A DNA stretch of 64,000 bases from Geranomyces variabilis. Lineage: Eukaryota > Chytridiomycota > Chytridiomycetes > Spizellomycetales > Powellomycetaceae. This document shows, piece after piece, positions 46,135 to 56,457 of the stretch (position 1 is its first letter; each line of letters starts with the position of its first letter). The notes beneath the pieces are model-generated. The model ran no database searches, was not told the origin of the DNA, and saw only the letters and a program-made list of their open reading frames with translations. The position numbers and the translations under genes are program-made. The stretch covers positions 145,261 through 209,260 of the forward strand of contig JADGJP010000042.1 in NCBI GenBank assembly GCA_027603065.1. The letters are read 5' to 3'.

Positions 46135-47364
46135 ATGGCCCAACGCAACTCCCACACCGGAGAATCCAAGATCGAGAACTACGACAAGATCGAGAAAGTC
46201 GGCGAGGGAACCTACGGCGTCGTGTACAAGGCGCGCAACAAGTCCAATGGCGAAATCGTTGCATTGAAAAAAATCAGGCTTGAGAGTGAGGATGAAGGCG
46301 TGCCGGGCACAGCTATCCGAGAAATCTCGCTACTCAAGGAGCTTAACCAAGGCAACATCGTGCAGTGAGTAATGGGGGGGGGCCAGAGTAGGCTTTCTAT
46401 TGTAGGGGGTCCAGCTTTTTTCTCACAGAGTCGTGCTTTGGTGCGCAGGTTGAAAGATATTGTTCACAATGATACCAAACTGTACTTGATTATGGAGTTT
46501 TTGGATCTCGATCTTAAGAAGTACATGGACTCGCAACCGCAAGGCTTGTCGGCACCGCTTATCAAGGTGCGTGCAATGAAGTCGCCATTCATTTTCTCCT
46601 TGTGCTAACACTCTCGTCGCACCTGCAGAGCTATATGTATCAACTGATTAAGGGAATAATGTACTGCCACACTCATCGGGTGTTGCACCGCGATCTTAAG
46701 CCGCAGAACTGTAAGTGTCGACGCTGACACTCCGATTCCCGCTGCCGTAAACCGTCCAACTCACTTTTCTGCATTCAGTGCTCATCGACCAACACGGCAT
46801 GCTCAAAATCGCCGACTTCGGCCTTGCTCGCGCCTTCGGCGTCCCTCTCCGCCCATACACCCACGAAGTCATCACCCTCTGGTATCGCGCACCCGAAATC
46901 CTTCTCGGCTCCAAATCCTATTCCACCGCAGTCGACATGTGGTCTATTGGCTGCATTTTCGCCGAAATGTGCATGCGCACGCCCCTGTTCCCCGGCGACT
47001 CGGAAATTGACGAATTATTCCGCATCTTCAGACTGTTGGGCACGCCTGACGAGTCGGTGTGGCCCAATGTGGAGAACTTCCCAGACTATAAGCGGGTGTT
47101 TCCAAAGTGGAACAGGCAGGATATGTCAAAACTTGTTGCGCCAGAGATTCTTTCCCCCCAGGGCGTCGATTTGCTTTCTGTAAGGCAATATTCGCGTCCC
47201 TGTGCTCGGTCTGATACAGTGCCACTCACTTTTGTATGTCAAAACCTTTCCGCCCGCTGCAGAGACTATTGACTTACAACCCGGCAATGCGCATCTCGGC
47301 AAAACAAGCGCTCATGCATCCGTACTTTGACGGCGTAGAAAAGGACTACACGCGCGCCATGTAA
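46135..47364 (+). CDS. CDK1: cyclin-dependent kinase 1 (Cdc2/Cdc28)
   Basis: Master cell-cycle kinase. Five exons; introns follow NIV, LIK, KPQN and VDLLS. Sequence landmarks: [20 protein letters not shown] with inhibitory Thr/Tyr in [26 protein letters not shown] then [53 protein letters not shown] with the activating Thr; [48 protein letters not shown]; final exon [20 protein letters not shown]. The features match CDK1 rather than CDK5/Pho85. The cyclin-binding helix reads PGTAIRE, where the family almost always has PSTAIRE. The ATG is preceded by a 14-C tract. Confidence 0.95.
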
Positions 47365-48249
47365 AAATACCCGCTATTTGAGGTGAAGTCTGCCGTCTAG
47401 ATAGATGGATTTGCGCCCCCACTTTTTTGCTCTGGTCTGACTTGTGTTGCATTCCAGCTCATCTGCCGGTCCAGACCCCCTGAACATTTTGTTATTGACG
47501 GACATCCCTTCACAAACGACTGCCTTTGCACGGTGGCTCGTCTCCCAAGGATGCAAAACCCCATTTCCGTCTCGGTCCGATTTTTAAGTCCTAAAGATTA
47601 TCTGTACATTTGTCGTTTTGTTCAACGCCGTTCGGCTCCCGTCTGTACTACTTCCCGCTAGACTAATAACGTAACGTATATGCTAAAGTGGTGTACGAGC
47701 GGCGTGTCAGCCCAACCGTACGTCAAACTCTGTTGAAAACCTTGCCAATCTGACCGGACTTTCGCCCCCCGCCCTGCTTCCCTTAACGGCTTGGACAAAG
47801 GCGAGCGCACGCAGAGCCCGCCTCACAACAGTTCCGGACCAAAAGCTATCAAACACTTTGCATGAGGGAAATTGGGCAGCTCGTCGGGCGATGCGCTCGA
47901 TGCTGGTCACAAGAGAGTAGGAAACAGCAAGCTTGGACTAAGGTTAGCCCTCAAGCTGTCAGAGACTCGTCGCAAGCAAAAGGCACAAAGGTCAGACAGG
48001 TTTTTGTGGGTATTTGTGAGTTTTATTGCAGATCGGAAAAGAATTTACAGAAAGAAAGTAAGACAAAAAAGTCGCGCAAGCACACGAAGGTCAAGGGAGA
48101 GGAAATCCAGACTCATCAGAGGCCACAAGGTCGGATGACGCGAAACAAGAAGGAAAAAAAGTGTGCAGGAAGAAAACCAAAGAGTGAGGGGAAATCCAGA
48201 GACGCAAAACGTCATCCGCCAAAAACGTAACAAGATGAAGAGTAAACAT
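47365..48249. other. intergenic region between convergent genes
   Basis: About 0.9 kb of 3' flanks for CDK1 (+) and the questin-oxidase-like gene (-). Lys-rich translations near 48030-48230 reflect A-rich sequence rather than a gene. Nothing else is recognised. Confidence 0.5.
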
Positions 48250-49763
48250 TTACTCCTCCATCTCGAGGGCAAACGAGGCCGTAGGGGGGTATCCGACGCC
48301 CTTGAACTCCCAGGCATCGCCACTGCCGGTCTTGACAATGCTGCGCACGACTTTGGCAGCCTTCATGTAGATTCCCTTCTTTTCGCCGTAGCGGTCTTCC
48401 CACGACTTTAGCGCGGCGACGACTTCCATGATGTGGATGTCGTCGTCGACGTGGGCGGGCGCGCCGGCAAGAATGCCCCATTCGCGCGCAGCGAGCTGAG
48501 GAGTCGTAGGCATTGTGGGCGAGCCGATGGGCGAGGTCGAGAGCTGCGGACCGTTTTCCTCGAGCGTGTCGGCGTAAATGTCTTCGAGACGGTCAGCGTG
48601 GAGGTTGGGACGGCCCTGGGAGACGTACAGAGCGAGGAACGCAAGAAGGAAGCGGCGGAGGAGTTCGACCTTGTCCGTGTCCTTGGACACGTAGTCCATG
48701 ACCGTGTGAAGGGATCCAGCCGCGATAAGGGTATGAGTGAGAGGGAAATCGAGCTGGGAAGGGAAAGTGTGGGAGGTAGTAGCGCACGACAGGAGCGAGG
48801 CGTCGGCGAGTTCCTCGAGAGCGCGGCTGACGGACGCCTGAGTGGGTTCGACTTTCCACTCCGAGACCAGCTCGGCGAGATCGTCGCCCAGTTTTGTGTT
48901 GATGGCTTTGCGCACGCGCTTGTGGAATTCCTGAGCGGCCCATTTGGGGTCAATGGCCTCGGGATCGAAACGGGTGTCCTCGCGGACGTCTTGCAGGATT
49001 TCGAGAACGTTGGCCGTGTCGTCATCGCCGACGATGGCGGGCAGGGACTTGACGATGGGCGCAAAAGTGTAGGCCCAGTAGGCGAGACCCTGAGCCACTA
49101 CGAGAGGCTGCTGGAACTCCAAGCCGAGACCGAGGTGGAGCAGCGGGTGGAAGCAGTCACCGCCGAGACCGGCAATAAGGTCAGGAATGTACTTCGAGAC
49201 GGTAGTCTTGATGCCGGTTTCCTGGATCTGAGCAAGGAAAAAGGCCGTAAAGTCGCCGTAGACGCTCTGGCCCTTGCCGCGCTGCTCTTTCCAGTTGCTG
49301 TCGGAAATCTTGACAGTGGAAGGGCCGACAGGGTCGAGCATCTTGCTCTCGAGCTCGTAGCGCTCGCGCAAAATGGACTCGGAGGCTGCCAGAAAGTAGA
49401 AGCGTGGGGAAAGATGCATGGCAATGTGAGAAATCTTTGGACAGAGCGCGGGAAAGTCGCGAAATCTGTCGAGCGTGGAAACTTTTGCTTTTGCGACATA
49501 CCATTGACTTTGTACAGGGAGAGGAGGGCATGGACGGCATAGTTGGGCTGGTACTCCTTGGTGTGGTTGTTGAGTACTTCGACGTGGTGACTCTCAAAGT
49601 CCAGCTTGAGCAGCTTCTGGACCTCGTTCCAGCGGGCGGCGTCCGACTCCTCGCTGAAAGCAGGAACAAGACGGGCCTTGGTGGGCAGAGGAGCGGCCTG
49701 GGCGCCGGAAGCGGAGAGGCCGCTGCTGGCGGAGGTGGCCGAGAGGGGGGCAATCACAGGCAT
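48250..49763 (-). CDS. questin oxidase-like protein (AflY family, DUF4243)
   Basis: Exons 49502-49763 and 48250-49385 give 465 aa. Family pattern: HHVEVLNNHTKEYQPNYAVH then ALLSLYKVNG near the N-terminus; SNWKEQRGKGQSVYGDFTAF; IAGLGGDCFHPLLHLGLGLE (the GGxxHPLIHLGYGxE core); VAQGLAYWAYTF; and near the C-terminus DDDIHIMEVVAALKSWEDRY. Characterised members (AflY, GedK, questin oxidase) perform Baeyer-Villiger-type ring cleavage in polyketide pathways, but most homologues are unstudied. No polyketide synthase lies in the window, so a secondary-metabolite role is not supported by context. The start ATG is at 49763; the reading frame further upstream is not conserved-looking. Confidence 0.85.
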
Positions 49764-51078
49764 TTTGGGCAGATGTGTGTGGTTTTTAAGTTGGGATTTG
49801 GTGGTGGTTTGAGGGAGTGCGTGTCTGGAGGTGAGCTGGCGAAAGAGCGCGTAGGCGAGGGAGGCAGGGTAGGCGAGTAAGGAGTTGCAAGAAGGAAAAG
49901 CAGGTAGGTCTGACGAGATTGCAAGACCAAAGGACAACAGAAAGAAAGAGCGAGGAGGAAGCTGACAGAAGGAAAAGTCGCTGGGAAGCAAGAGCGATAG
50001 AGAGATAGGTTGTGTGTGTGTGTGTGTGTGTGTGTATTTGTTTCTACGCCAGCGGGGGTGCCTGGCAAGCGTCTCTTTTATACTTTCCCAGCGCCGCTTG
50101 CTGCCATTTGAGATGCTGCTGCTGCAGGCTGTTGCTATTCTGTCGGGGTGTCCCTGTGACCCTCTGCGTGTGAATTGATGGCGCAAGGAGACGCCGTGTC
50201 TCCCCAATTGCACCGCAGCGAATGTCATGTCACTTGACGCCCCCCCCTGTCTGTCTGGCTGTCTGTCTGTCCACTTCCCAACCTTCCGACTTCCGACGTT
50301 CCCTCCAGGGTCCCTCCCTCATACGCCGACCCTGCAGCCGCCTTGCTTGGCAACCATCACAACCATCCACATCGGAATTTATTTCACCGCGCTCGCTCGG
50401 AAGACGAGGGAGTGGGTGGGTCACAGCCAGCAGACCCAAACAGGGCGGGTCCGAGCAGGGCGAGTCATCACTGCGGGGGGCGGCGGGCATGGCATCCCCG
50501 CGTGACCTCGAGAGAAGCTTTCCGGTTCGCGCGCGCGATCTAATCATTTGTGAGAGTGGCGGGCGCCACACAACATGGCCACTGAGCCTGAGGGAGGCCA
50601 GGCCAGCCGCCCCCATGAACAAACAATAAAGCTGCACGCGGACGGCCTCCCCCCCGCCCCCCTCCCTTGCGTCGCGGCAACAAATTGGCTGGCTTTCGCC
50701 GCGGCTTCTTGCGGCTTGTGCCCATCCCGCAGTCTGGGCAGGTGCTCAAGGCATTCCGCATGCGTTTTTTCACCGTCCCCGCCGTGTGAAGCAGGAAGGC
50801 CGTTTCGCTTTGCACGAAGCCAGAGACCACAAGTCTTCTTTCTTTGTCTTTGCATGTTCTGTTCGCCACAAGTGTGGCTCGCTCTCGCTCTCTCTCTCTC
50901 TCTCTCGTTCTGTGGTGACGAGTGACAACGACGCGTGTAATTGTGGTGTGTCACGCGTTGGGGCGACCTAGATCTAGGATTCCTCGGGCTGGGGGCCCGG
51001 CGCCCTCCGCAAATGTCAAATGCAAACGCCGAGACACTTTTTGAGGTCGGCATTCTGCACTCGTCCCAACCCCGCATC
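49764..51078. other. 1.3-kb divergent intergenic region with dinucleotide tracts
   Basis: Between the questin-oxidase-like and SAICAR synthetase starts. It contains a (TG) microsatellite at 50012-50034 (about 12 repeats) and a (CT) tract near 50883-50907. Several ORFs of about 100-130 codons overlap on both strands, but their composition is that of GC-rich non-coding DNA. Confidence 0.5.
50012..50034. repeat. (TG)n microsatellite, about 12 copies
   Basis: Uninterrupted TG dinucleotides in the 5' flank of the questin-oxidase-like gene; read on the minus strand they appear as a CA repeat. Confidence 0.9.
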
Positions 51079-52552
51079 ATGGCTGCTCTCACAACAACGG
51101 TATGGCAGGGCAGCCACTAGTCACATGGCAATTGCCGTCTCTTGCTATTATTTAAAGAACCTCCCCTTTGCCAGGACTGCCCCGACTTGAAGCTCATTGC
51201 TCGCGGAAAGGTCCGGGACCTGTACGATGTCGACGATAAGACTCTCCTTTTCGTTGCCACCGACCGCATCAGCGCATTCGATGTCGTGATGAAGAACGTA
51301 TGAAAGACCTGTGCGGTCGGGGAGAGACTTTGCTTTCAAGCGTGACTGTGGGAAAGAGTCTCTCAAGCCGTAAGCCTCTTTGTCACCTAGGGAATCCCCG
51401 GCAAGGGCAAAATCCTCACGCAAATCAGCGATTTCTGGTTCGACAAGCTGCATTCCGTTGTGCCGCACCACCTCATCACATGCAAAGTCGCCGAAATGCC
51501 CGCGTCAGTGCAAAAATACGCCTCGCAGATCGAGGGCCGCGCAATGCTGGTCAAAAAACTGAAGATCCTGCCCGTGGAAGCTATCGTTCGAGGATACATC
51601 AGTGGTATGCATGTCCTTGGTCGACAGTTTGCGTGTGCCAGCGGAGTTCTCAAGGCTCCCCGACACGAAACGTAGGCTCGGCGTGGGTGGAGTACACAAA
51701 GAAGGGAACAATGTGCGACATGCCGCTTCCGAAAGGGCTCAAAGAGTCGGAAGAGTTTCCACAAGCCGTTTTCACGCCGAGCACAAAGGCCGAGATGGGC
51801 GAGCACGGTAAGCCCACTAATCTTATCAAAAAAAAATACCCGCATCTTTGATGATCACCACTGATGTCCACGTCCCGCCGAACGCCGTTTAGACGAAAAT
51901 ATCAACCCCGATAAGCGTACGTAATATGTTACATCAGTGATAGCTGAAGCGTGGGTGTGTTAACCTCTTTTATTGCGCGGTGCAGTTCCTGGCCTAATTG
52001 GCGAGAAACTTTCCAAGCAACTGGAGGAAGTCGCGCTCAAGCTTTACACGACTGCACGCAATTACGCTCGCGAAAAGGGCATCATCATCGCCGACACCAA
52101 ATTTGAGTTTGGCGTGGATGAAAATGACAACTTGGTGCTTGCTGACGAGGTCTTGACGCCCGGTTAGTGTTTTGCCTCCCTCCGTATGTAACGGAGTTCA
52201 TGGGGCGAGAACGAGTGGAACTTACGCAGACAGTATGTCCTGCGTTCGCGCAATCTTAGACTCGTCGCGATTCTGGCCGGCAGACCGATACAAGGTCGGA
52301 CAAGGCCAGCCCAGGTAATATAAGCGTGTTCAGCGCCGCCGAGGAAAAAAAGTGTGCTCCAACGGTTTTTTTATTTATGTATTCTGATCTACTCGCTTCA
52401 GCTACGACAAGCAATATCTCCGCGACTACCTGACGTCAATCAACTTTGACAAAGCCACGGGCGTCGAGCTCCCCGCTTCCGTTATCGACAACACCATGCA
52501 AAAGTATATTGAAGCTTTTACGATCCTCACGGGCAAAGCGCCCGTGCTGTGA
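51079..52552 (+). CDS. ADE1: phosphoribosylaminoimidazole-succinocarboxamide (SAICAR) synthetase
   Basis: Purine synthesis enzyme (PurC/Ade1) joining CAIR and aspartate with ATP. Monofunctional, as in other fungi. The first exon (51079-51099) codes only MAALTTT. Conserved segments: [111 protein letters not shown], a tiny exon DENINPDK (near 51893), [40 protein letters not shown] and [13 protein letters not shown]. All are hallmark motifs of the family. The stop TGA is at 52550-52552. Seven or so short introns. Confidence 0.95.
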
Positions 52553-52806
52553 GTCAAGGCACAAACTCCGGAAATCGCGCGCCCACACACGCGCATGTAG
52601 ACAGACGCAAACGATACGGCAGGCCGCCGTTATAGATGTCGCGCTGGGGCATCCGTCTGGCGCGCGTGGGAGAGGGACATGCAATTTCACTCGTTGAGGA
52701 CGCTGGCGGCGTTGTACGCATTATCATGCGGTGCAGGCGTAATCTCTTCGCACACACCCAAACCCCAAAAAAACGCATGGGAGGTAGTCGATCGTGCGGG
52801 CAGTTT

Positions 52807-53839
52807 TCACACGGGAAGTCCGATCGTATTCCGCCCCAAATACCGCGTCAAAAACCCAAGCCCTTGTAGCCCGCCGGGAAGGTACGACCCAAAGTACCAT
52901 AACAGAGCTATAATCTGAATCACGCTGCAGATGATTGTCATGACGTATGCTTTTTGCTGTGAAAACATGTGAAAGATGATCGAGTGCGGGACTTTAGCGT
53001 GAGTGGCGGGGTCTGGGGAAATGAAGGTTTGCGCTGATGGTTTTGCGTGCGCGCGCCTCCACCGTGATGTTACTTACCCCAACGGCAAAGTATAATGTCG
53101 CAACCATGGATCCAAGATACGCGGCAGTGAACGGTAGCCGTTCTTTAGTGAAGATATGGATAAGGAAAGACCGCGGGCCTTGTAATAATGCAAAGCTGAA
53201 AACAAAGAGATGTCAGCAAGACCACATTCAAAAACATGAGCAGCGATGATAATCATGTACCTTGTGAGAGACAGAATGCTGCCCATGGTATACAGTGTTG
53301 CAAATTTTGCCGGTCGTAGCGCCAGGTAAGGGATCGTAATAAATGCCTGGAGCGCGAACGACGGGCGTGAGTGTGTGTGTTTGGGTGTGTGGGCGATAGC
53401 TGGAGCGACCACCGAGACGTACGATAAAGAAACAGAACACGCCAAGCGCCAGACAAACAATGAAGCCCACAAGACGCTAACGGAGGTATACAGCGTAAGA
53501 CTGAGCAATCCCCTTGCGACGCAGGTGAGTCTCGTCGCTCCCGCTCCCGTTCCATACCTGCCACCGCGTCAGCCCAAACAACTCCTCCTGCTGCTGCCCA
53601 CCCCAGATCCCACCACCGATCCCACTAAACGCATTCTGCGTCCTGGTTCGAAAACTGCCTAGCAAACTCTCTGACGCTGGGTCTGAGGCGCCGGGTTGCG
53701 CGACGCCGGGTGCTCCGCGGCCAAAGTGTGGGCCGAAGGAAAAGCCAGCGCTGGGCGATGCGGCTGCGGGCGCGCGGCCGCCAGTGGAGGCGTTGAATGA
53801 GCGGAGGGATTCGCGAAAGGACTGTTCTGCGCTGTTCAT
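52807..53839 (-). CDS. SFT2-family vesicle transport membrane protein
   Basis: Sft2 proteins are four-helix membrane proteins of the Golgi involved in fusion of endosome-derived vesicles. The N-terminal exon (from 53839) is a Gly/Ala/Ser-rich cytosolic tail ending ELFGLTRWQ. Then come transmembrane segments split over exons: [38 protein letters not shown] then MGSILSLT; then the hallmark [20 protein letters not shown] and [14 protein letters not shown]; then [20 protein letters not shown] followed by [12 protein letters not shown]. It ends [13 protein letters not shown]. The [21 protein letters not shown]-type segment and [10 protein letters not shown] identify the family. It is divergent from HscB, with 101 bp between starts. 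Confidence 0.9.
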
Positions 53840-53940
53840 GTGTCGATGCAGACTGTGTCAGGAGGAAGGTGAGGAGGGCATTGTTAGAACGTTGCGAGTT
53901 CGTGGCCAAAAGCGCGTCCCTAATTCTATTGTAAATCATC

Positions 53941-54983
53941 ATGACGCTTGCTTTCAGCTTTTCCTGCCTCTCTCTTTTGGCAAGAAACTTAACTCCGCAC
54001 GCTATGTCGCTCTCGCCGCTATCGTCGTCGACGTTGGCTGCAACATACCGTGCCGCGAGGCGCACTCTCATCTCTACAGATGTTCCGGCTGTTCGTAGCA
54101 GTGGCTGCTTCCGGCCTCGCTGCATCCGCCGCGAGTTTCACCGCGCTCGACCGCCAGCCGTCGCCTTGCAACCCAGCCGCGCCCACTCCTCACGCCGGCC
54201 GCTGTCCACAACAACAGCATCATCGCCACCATCACCCGGCAGCCCATCCACCACCTCCTCATCACCAAAACGCACCTGCTGGGCCTGCGGCGCACCAATA
54301 CCACGCTCCGCTGTTACTTGCCCCGCAGACACCAAACTCCAACCCACATTCCCGGAATCCACCTACCACGACGTCCTCCTCCCCAACACACCCCATGCCG
54401 AAATCCCATACGCATTCGACATTGACCTACGCGCTCTCCGTGCCGCGTTCCTAGCCTTGCAGACGCGTGTGCATCCTGACGGGTTTGCACGCGCATCGCC
54501 GACGGAAAAGGCTTGTGCGGATATGCAGTCGTCGTTTATTAATAAAGGATATCAGGTGCTGAGAGAACCGCTGTCGCGTGCGGTGTATTTGTTGGGCATG
54601 CATGGAGAAGTGGTGGGTGAAAAGGATGGGGTTGCGGATCCGGAGCTGTTGATGGATGTGATGGAGGCGAGGGAGGCGCTGGAAGATGCGCAGGATGAAG
54701 CCGAGATTCAGGAGCTGAAGAAGCAGAATGCTGGTATGTTGACGCCGCTGTGAATCGCACTGCTTTATTTGGCATTGATTGCCACTCTGCTTAAACCATC
54801 TGACGCTTTCCTTATTTCTCGCTAGCACGCGTTGAGGAAACGATAAAGGGTATCTCGGAAGCATTCCGGACGAAGGATATAGGCAGAGCAAAGAGCTTGA
54901 CGGTGCAGCTTCGGTATTGGCAAAACATCAAGAAAGCGGCTGATGATTGGGCGCCAGGGAAGCGGGTCGAGCTAGAGCATTAG
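53941..54983 (+). CDS. JAC1: HscB/Jac1 mitochondrial Fe-S co-chaperone
   Basis: J-protein that hands the Isu scaffold to mitochondrial Hsp70 during Fe-S cluster transfer. The start MTLAFSFSC at 53941 begins a long basic, Ser/Thr-rich presequence. Next is a zinc-ribbon-like element, RTCWACGAPIPRSAVTCPAD. The J domain has YAFDIDLRALRAAFLALQTR then VHPDGFARAS (HPD intact), MQSSFINKGYQVLREPLSRA and VYLLGMHG. The C-terminal HSCB domain has LLMDVMEAREALEDAQDEAE and, after an intron beginning at 54733, ARVEETIKGISEAF, AKSLTVQLRYWQNIKKA. Human HSCB has two CXXC pairs in the ribbon; here the second pair is reduced to CPAD, so one Cys is missing. Stop at 54981-54983. Confidence 0.9.
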
Positions 54984-55303
54984 GAAGTACCCATGCAGCA
55001 TAGATTGTTCAGTTTCGAATACAAAAAGAATCCTTGCATCTACGGTGATGCACAAGTTCAATCAGAGCTGAGACTAAGCAAGCTCGCCCTGGCTACCAAG
55101 AGCGAGTCTCAGTCGCGTGTGCATGGTTTCAGTCTCACTCGACTCGCATTGATTGGGTTTTAGGCCAATGCCTCACCCCATCTCTTCAGCCGCGTAGCCA
55201 TAAGTCAAGCTGCAGAGCGCCCACAACGGCGGTTACTCAACTTTCAACTTTCCGCCATCAGCGTCAATTGCTTACATTGAAACAAGCGATGCGCCACCTC
55301 CGC

Positions 55304-55552
55304 TCTGCCTCACGGTATGCAGAGTAGCGGGAAGTTTGATCTGGTTTTGGCAAGCTCATATCCAGTTTTGGCTTTTTGACAGCTCGATTGATGGAACGAC
55401 CGGAAGCACGACGGAACAATCAAGGAACAAGCGCTCATCTGCCTCAAGGTATGCACAGTGGGCAAGCCGCGAAGCTTGATCTGTTTCCGTGGAATTGACG
55501 CAGGCTCTTGATACTTGACAGCTCAATGATTGGCACGGCCGGAAGCTCGACC
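55304..55552. repeat. imperfect direct duplication, unit about 110-130 bp
   Basis: Copy 1 starts TCTGCCTCACGGTATGCAGA and copy 2 starts TCTGCCTCAAGGTATGCACA. Both continue through TTGATCTG and GACAGCTC to GGAACGACCGGAAGC or GGCACGGCCGGAAGC. Between them is GGAACAATCAAGGAACAAG, which matches the tail of the 7461-7569 duplication, so this may be one dispersed repeat family. Confidence 0.6.
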
Positions 55553-55828
55553 GAATTTTTCACTATTCGCAACCACAACATCTCTTGGTCCCCAATCCGC
55601 GAAGCCAAAGTTATCAGCTACCCCGTCGATGACTACAAACTCAACTTGCGTTTTGATGAGGTGGTCATCGTAATCGATTTATCCTTTGGCGAAGGCGACG
55701 AACTGGGAAGGGAGATCTTGGCCAGGATAAACCGGGAACTTGTTGGGATTCTGAACCATGAGCGCCAAACTACCAACACGACGCTAGCTCGGCCGGTGCG
55801 CCCTTTGATTTGGAGCGACGAAATGTAG
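55526..55828 (+). CDS. small orphan ORF, 100 aa
   Basis: ATG at 55526 (MIGTAGSSTEFF) to TAG at 55828. Composition is balanced and protein-like, with IREAKVISYPVDDYKLNLRF, DEVVIVIDLSFGEGDELG and REILARINRELVGIL. The alternation looks like beta strands followed by a helix. No family is recognised. It begins inside the second copy of the local duplication, so it could also be chance or part of an element. Confidence 0.3.
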   Translation: MIGTAGSSTEFFTIRNHNISWSPIREAKVISYPVDDYKLNLRFDEVVIVIDLSFGEGDELGREILARINRELVGILNHERQTTNTTLARPVRPLIWSDEM

Positions 55829-56457
55829 CGGGCCGCAAGCTTGAGTGTTAGGAGCACCGTGGGTGACAGCGCATTGACATGCCACCGCTTCTTTTTGTCA
55901 CTTTAAATCGATCACATCCTCTTTGCAAATTACATATGGCTGTTTTCTCGTCCCTTCGTTCGGACTGCCGCCTCAAATACTGTCACACGCTTCAAAGACC
56001 TTTGGCTCGGCGCAAATCGGTCTTTGATGCTCTAGCCTGGCAGTCAGGCACAGTAGTCAGGACTATGCAAAGTCGAGTGCTGCCAGCAAGCGGTTTGCCT
56101 GTCTGTCCGTTGGCGTTCGCGTTCCCAACAGCATTTGTTGCCTGCCAGGGTCACCGTTGGGCCCTCGACATGTGTTGTAGCACCACCATGCAGCCTCGCT
56201 TATCTGCGTGAGCTCTATTATGTCTATACGCTGCTTGGCCGCCAGAGGACTACAGGAGGAGGAAGCGAGGGCATGGCGTAACGAGCTGGCGATAGAGTCG
56301 AGGCTCGCGCAAAAGGCGAAAACTATTGTTGCTCGCTGCGGGGCGGGCCTTCCCGGTCAATCGACTTTGACACGCAAGCGCAAATCCGCGCAAGCATCCA
56401 GCACAGGACACATCCGATCTCTCTCTCGGATTTCCCAACCTCCCAAAACTATTCAAG

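Larger units (their letters stand above)
54984..56457. other. 1.5-kb intergenic region with a diverged duplication and one orphan ORF
   Basis: Contains two diverged copies of a segment of about 110 bp (55304-55412 and 55437-55552) and the short ORF at 55526-55828. From 55850 to 56457 nothing gene-like is seen apart from the eL14 promoter, which must lie near the end of this stretch (CTCTCTCTCGG just before the ATG). Confidence 0.45.

Noticed and set aside
47940-48230. Lys-rich plus-strand frames
   Set aside because: They follow from A-rich 3'-flank sequence; no start context, domain or splice pattern.
48433-49542. Plus-strand open frame of 369 codons
   Set aside because: It is antisense to the questin-oxidase-like gene, whose minus-strand exons carry conserved motifs and biased codon use; the long antisense frame is a by-product of GC-rich third positions.
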